DNA of 64,000 nucleotides from Glebionis coronaria. Its lineage: Eukaryota > Streptophyta > Magnoliopsida > Asterales > Asteraceae. Position 1 is the stretch's first letter; each line of letters starts with the position of its first letter. The translations under genes were made by a program, and so were the position numbers. The notes under the pieces were generated by a model. The model was not told the DNA's origin and ran no database searches. It saw nothing but the letters and a program-made list of their open reading frames with translations. The stretch covers positions 81,385,512 through 81,449,511 of the forward strand of contig CM046876.1 of the NCBI GenBank assembly GCA_025667525.1, given 5' to 3'. This document shows positions 58,863 to 64,000 of the stretch, piece by piece.

Positions 58863-61793
58863 CTTTAAAAAAATGAGTAAATTTAACGCACTAAGGATGA
58901 TCGTGTACCTTTTAAAACCAAACTCTAAGAGTCACCTTCATCAAGTCAACACACTTCAAAACATCTTTGAGATGAATTGGTCAAATGGGTGAGCGGGTCA
59001 AACGGGTAGAGTTATGTGCAGACTCATACAAAATCGATAATTATATGTTAAACCAAAGATCTTGTAAACCCAGCAAAAACTAAACTTTCAGTGGCAAGAT
59101 CTTATTTCATAAGTGAAGCTTAAAAACAAAGAAGATAACAGCAACACTTGGATCTTAGACCTTCTTTTGGTAAAACAGTAAGATCAAACTTCCTATTGAA
59201 CTAATTAAGACACTATCAAATAAATTTAACTATCATAGAAACTGGAGTACAAAAACACAAATCTTTTAGTACAATGAAGCTATAAAATGCAAAAGAAGGA
59301 ACTACCTCACCAGAAAAGACTTTCATATCTCTATTATATTAGAAGTTATTGGTGCAACCAATGTGAATATAAAGTATGATTGTGCAACAATAATATAAAC
59401 CTTTCAATAATATGATGTAAAAAGTTTAAACATACAGAAAGTGAAGCAATATTTTAAAAAGTTTAAAACATATGTATAATGTAAATGTATCAATTAAAGT
59501 ACACATACCATGCAGAGAAAATGCAGGAAACTTGAGTTTTAAACTTATCAATCGTCTTTTTCAGCATCACTTCCACCGTTTTTTTACCTTAACACTACCA
59601 GGTTAAATCAGGCAATCTACATCAAATCCTATGTGGCTCAATAAGGCAATCTACATCAAATCCTATCTTAGTCACAGCCTATCTTATTTAATATGCAATA
59701 AAAATAAATAAATACAATAACCATAGGGATGGTTTTACTTTTACCATTTTAAAGAAATGTAATATTTAAGGTTCTGAACCAAAATTGCTTCCGTTGGAAT
59801 CTAAACCTGAACCTTTCAGCCGGTACAAAAAATACTCGTTTTGACCTGCTCGACTTGCCCATTTCGCCACATCCATGATTATATAAAAAATAGGGACAAG
59901 TTATGCGTACTTGCTGTAAGAAGATGGTTAAGTCTCCAAGCTTAGTACAAAAGTTCTTACACTATCTGAAACAGCTATATTTCATTCATAAAATTAGGAT
60001 CCAGTTCACAAATTTCTTTGTCCCAAAGACCATATACAGAATTCTAACACCAAGTATAACTAAAGCCTTTCTTTACACAAAGATTGAGCCAAGAGACGTT
60101 AATTGTATTTATTCATAAGTAGGTTTTTCCATAGTACATGGAATAAACAGTCTTAAGTGGCTAACTTCAAAGTTCAAACTACTTATTCAAAAGGGCAATG
60201 AATGTTATAAACTCTCATTTGAGTAAGATACACTTTCAAATTCCCATGTTTGTTCAGCTTGCTACCTGCAAAGCAAATCACATGTCATTTTTATATATAA
60301 CAGTTGCCAGTAACTCTTGGCAAAATTGAGATACTAATAAATACTAATTATGTAGCAATTATCTTTATCATGACAAGTTTGAAATGACTAATTGCATATT
60401 TGATTGAACCAAATATGATGCAAATCTAATTCGATAAATTACAAAAGAATAGGCAAAAGAAGAGTCAGATACCTTAGCCGCCTTTTAAGTACAAAACTAT
60501 AAATGATGTTTTCAGCAGCTTCCTTACTCATAGATTTTGCTTAAATACCGTGAGACACAATCATAAAAACCTTTCATCTTTGGTTTTTGATACCTCTCCA
60601 AACTACAAAATATTTAGTTTATTACTTTTTCAAAGGCTTGTGAGACTAAAATGCCTTCACATTGAAAATAAAACAAAGAAATGCAATGGATAATCCAAAC
60701 TTGAACAAAGATTGATTTGAAAGTAAGGCACACACACATAGCTTCACATACGTTGTCTATAGTTAAATAAAAAGAAAGCTTCTCTATAGTAAATTAGCTT
60801 ACGTAAACTCACCTGAAATGATACAACCAGTAACAAAACTTTTTTTTGTTGAAGTAACTCTTCCAAGATATAGAGCCTTACATATAACTAGTACCCATCT
60901 TAAGGCTTCATGAGAGTTTTTAGATATCAAAGAAATAGTGAAAAGAAGAAAAAAAAAATCAAAAAAGGACATTTTCATCATAAGACAAAAGTGTGGTCGC
61001 GATACCTACTTCTTTTTTAATTGCTACAGTATTAGACAAATTCCTGTTTTTTCTTGTTATTTTATTAGTACTGGTTCATGACAGAATATATTTTGATTTG
61101 AATCTCAGATGCGTTATTATAACTCAAAAGATGAGCATTATCAGTTTTCTCTCTCGGAGGAACAATGCTAAATCTCACGATAGCTTTTTAACAAACACTT
61201 GTTGGGTAATTCACTTTGCTATAACGTGATAACTCATATGTATTTTGTAAGCAAAACAAACGTAGAAACAAAACATTCAGAACAATAAAACAAATACCAG
61301 TTTATTGAATTGGTGAATATAATCCCTCTTCAAGCGAATACGGTACCTATATAAATTTCAATTAATCAGACCTTCATTCATTAAAATATAGATTAATCAA
61401 GATTAAGACGAAGAATACAAAAGGATTTGGTTAACTGATTACATTCATTCATGTCAACAATCTTTAAACATGATCATCACTAAATCTAAAAAATCTAAAA
61501 AAATCGATGATTTTGATACTTTATGAATAAAAATACCTTAAAAGGCTTGTCGTTGGGGCAATTAGGTAAAGGACATGAGCATCATATATACCACTTGAAA
61601 ACATTTTGAATTCCTATTAAATATCAAACCACAATTGGACACCAGTATCATACATACAATAGGTGATCATAGTCATTTATTAATATCTAGACTTTGTGGA
61701 TCGACAAACAACTAAAACAAATAGACGCAAGTTAAAAGTCACCTTATCTCAATGATCACGTCACAAAATGCCATACTTCCAACATCACGAATT
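58863..61793. other. AT-rich region, no confident gene
   Basis: Many short frames but none convincing. A minus-strand exon-like piece after TTTGCAG near 60270 is open in more than one frame and is not called. ATCTCTATTATATTAG at 59327-59342 resembles a Helitron 5' end on the plus strand, but no matching plus-strand 3' end is in the window. Confidence 0.4.
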
Positions 61794-63283
61794 TTACATG
61801 ATGTTTTTCATAGTGACATATACATGACAGTTCAATTGCTTCAAAATCTCCTCCGGTGTTTGACCAATATCCACTGCAACAGAGAAACTTCTAGTTTATT
61901 CCTCAATCGATGGTAAAGTTTCATGTCAAGAGTTAGAAACTTATACGTAGTGTACCAAACTATAAACTACATGACATAATCTGAAACATAATATATATGC
62001 TTTTAACATAAATGAACTCAATCTCAAATTACAAAATAGTCATTTTCATAGAAACTAATTAAAAAAGAACATAACCTTAGTAAGAGTTAAATTGTAGTTA
62101 GTCTAATCATAAAAGCAAAAATACATATTTCATGATGACATATACGCTAAACAATAAACCATGCCTTATCATAAAAACTATTTTCTAGTAAGCTTATGTA
62201 AAGGGAGATGATTTGCACACTCCTTTAATTGATTGGCACACTCAAAATTATAGTGTGTTACATATATATCCTTGTAAGATAAACATGAATACACATGATG
62301 TAAGGGTATATATGTCATGACACACTACTTTTTGAGTGTGTCAATCAATTTGGAGAGTGTGCAAATCATCTCCCGTATGTAAACTTTACTTGAGACATGC
62401 TTTTAGTGAGAGTTCATGTTTCGTCCCAAACTCAAACCAAAGAAAAATTATTCAGATTTATAAAAATATGTGATGACGAAATGCTAAGAATCTGGAGAAT
62501 GAAGCAGCTCGTTTGAGGAAAGAAATTAACTTGAAAATTTACCACAATGAAAGGTTCGTTTGTCCTTTAGTCTTTTACCATAAGCTTAAATTTCTTCAGC
62601 TACCTGTGTGTAGTTTCATTCATTTAATCTGCATTCATGTGTCAGTTATTGTGAGAAATGAACACATTATTCAGCCTATTTTCTTTGTGTTGCTTCAAAT
62701 TAGCTTACCAATACAGAAATTGTAACCCCCTCTAGCACACTTTTATCACAAAGCATTGAGACCTCATGACAAGTTAATGTCTTCTATTGCCTAAATTAGC
62801 TCCTATGTGATTGCCTTAATTTAAGTGACTTGGTCATAATAGAAAATTGTTCAACGATTTTGATATATGCAAAAGTACAAAAACTTAAACATAGGCAACA
62901 TGAGAATCATGGGCTACGCACATGAGAAAATATTTGAAGAGATTTCAGCTTAAAATTACCTTCAGGAACCATCTTTGCTGGAAGACGTCCACCCAAATGT
63001 AAAACTCCATTAAAGACTTGCAGTAATAGATTGAATTCTTTTTCTAACCTAAAAGTTAAAGAGCTTGTGTTTGTATAAAAAAATTCCCCAACATCAGAGT
63101 TGTTGCAAAGCACAAGAAGTAATGAAACTAAGGCATTTCAACAAACACTTAAAGACAACAATGAAAATTAACAGAGCATACAAAAGAACGTATCAGGAAA
63201 CAAACCTGTTGTTGATAAATTGAAATGTCGAGATTAGCTTCATCAGAGAAGATTCGGTATGAGGTTTGCTGTAATTTGATCGT
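61794..63283 (-). CDS. Three 3' exons of an unrecognised small gene
   Basis: Exons 63283-63206, 63048-62960 and 61873-61794 join in frame through GT-AG introns (phases 2 and 1) and end at TAA 61794-61796. The peptide contains SLMKLISTFQFINN, then LEKEFNLLLQVFNGVLHLGG, VPEVDIGQTPEEILKQL and a short tail, and is mainly helical in character. The pattern of a leucine-rich helix followed by VPEV..D.G..P loosely recalls Mediator subunit 10, but this is not a firm match. The first exon(s) lie further right and were not found. Three exons sharing one frame make chance unlikely. Confidence 0.5.
62203..62374. mobile_element. Mutator-type MITE
   Basis: 172 bp with long terminal inverted repeats of about 55 bp: GGGAGATGATTTGCACACTC at the left and its complement at the right, continuing through a TTGATTG block and ACACTCAAAA. 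Flanks are TTATGTAAA (62194-62202) and GTATGTAAA (62375-62383), a 9-bp duplication with one mismatch. It lies in an intron of the unrecognised minus-strand gene. It has no coding capacity. Confidence 0.8.
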
Positions 63284-63784
63284 CTGTAAATGAAAACAAA
63301 AGCCCTTAAATCAGTATTGATGATAATAAAAATAGTTAAAAACTTAAAATGCATTTAAATCAAATCATATTAAACGGATTAAAAAAATGGATCCAAACGA
63401 AGATCAAAATGGCAATGGAAAATTTTTTTTTTCAAAAAACATAAGATGATTGTTAACATGGAAAAGATAAAGACAAAGAATCAGATTGGACCTTCAAAAT
63501 TCAAATGCATAAATCATTATGCTTGTAAAAAAATTAGGCGTGTTTACTCACACCACCTTAAATATTCACCAATCACACAGATACTATAGTCTCGGGTTTC
63601 AAGGAACAACGTTTCATGGAACAATTATTTTTCTTCCGCAGGAAGCTTTAGGTTAGGCTAAAATGTTTTTTTTTTGTTGCTAAAATGTCTTTTATAATAA
63701 TGACATCATCATATAATATTTTTTAATTGATTTGATCAATAAAAAAGTTCCACCTAATCAAAGATGACATAGGCAAAAACCTTC
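63284..63784. other. Region upstream of the called minus-strand exons
   Basis: AT-rich with homopolymer runs. A first exon of the unrecognised gene should lie here or beyond, but no convincing start was seen. Confidence 0.35.
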
Positions 63785-63799
63785 TTTTAATAGAGTAAA

Positions 63800-64000
63800 T
63801 AGATGTCATCAGACCACATCAATATCAAACGTATGAGGTTTTCCCTGTTCAGGTTACCCGGGGAGGACGAGTCTTTTGACTCAAACGTATGTGACCTAAC
63901 TGGGGTATCCCCGTGACTGTTCCCGGCCCTTCCCTGGCCACCTCTAAGTATGTACCTAGTGAGGTTTGAATCCTTGACCTCTTGTGAGGAAGTCAAGTGT
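63800..64000 (-). repeat. SINE-like sequence at the window edge
   Basis: On the minus strand, GACTTCCTCACAAGAGGTC is followed by GGATTCAAACC (63973-63963), a B-box-like sequence, then CTCACTAGGTACATAC and a GC-rich body around CCAGGGAAGGGCCGGG. This layout fits the head and body of a tRNA-derived SINE; the 5' end is outside the window and no poly(A) end is clear. Confidence 0.45.

Noticed and set aside
59327..59345. ATCTCTATTATATTAG as the 5' end of the Helitron at 57879
   Set aside because: It points in the opposite orientation, so it cannot be the partner of that 3' end.
60207..60263. Possible minus-strand terminal exon after TTTGCAG
   Set aside because: Open in more than one phase and no linked upstream exon.

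Overview
This is plant nuclear DNA, clearly eudicot and probably Asteraceae; the family is inferred from the general look of the Athila gag proteins, not proven. The sequence is AT-rich, genes have introns, and most of the window is nested LTR retrotransposons. No prokaryotic features were seen.

Positions 1-42558 are a stack of insertions. The oldest layer is the 3' part of a large Copia element of SIRE/Maximus type, here called H1. Its pieces are 14832-15820, 23277-26238, 29660-29996 and 41166-42558. They carry three extra ORFs downstream of pol, a polypurine tract and a 1.8-kb 3' LTR. Elements inserted into H1 are: an LTR of a Tekay-like chromovirus (C1, ending at 14831); a second, internally deleted chromovirus (C2, 15821-23271, target duplication TTTTG); a small pol-less Copia-type element with visually identical LTRs (L1, 26239-29654, CTTAG); and an almost complete Athila element (A2, 29997-41160, minus strand, GGAGT). 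C1 is itself split by two Athila-type elements: E0 (only its 3' end, 1-3129) and A1 (3426-12610, CCCCA). A1 is full length but has gag-protease and no reverse transcriptase or integrase.

Positions 42559-52700 are mostly decayed DNA-transposon genes. In order: a short ORF tail cut by H1; an intact-looking two-exon GRF zinc-finger gene (minus); a PIF/Harbinger transposase pseudogene (minus); and a MULE/FAR1-type gene with SWIM and OTU-protease parts that has lost its transposase core. A 2.3-kb tandem duplication copied the promoter and start of the MULE gene.

Positions 52700-64000 hold the first four coding exons of an NSF (vesicle-fusing ATPase) gene. Its first intron has the hallmarks of a U12-type AT-AC intron and contains a second copy of the end of exon 1. 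The NSF reading frame stops after about 130 codons, and a Helitron-like 3' terminus lies 0.5 kb further on. Beyond it are minus-strand exons of unrecognised genes, a Mutator-type MITE, and a SINE-like sequence at the right edge.

Points most worth attention: the repeated hairpin module in H1 shared by its LTR promoter region and its two small duplicated ORFs; the U12 intron with a duplicated 5' splice site; a SINE with a paralogous empty site; the gag-only Athila element; and short-motif arrays kept in the LTRs of two Athila families.
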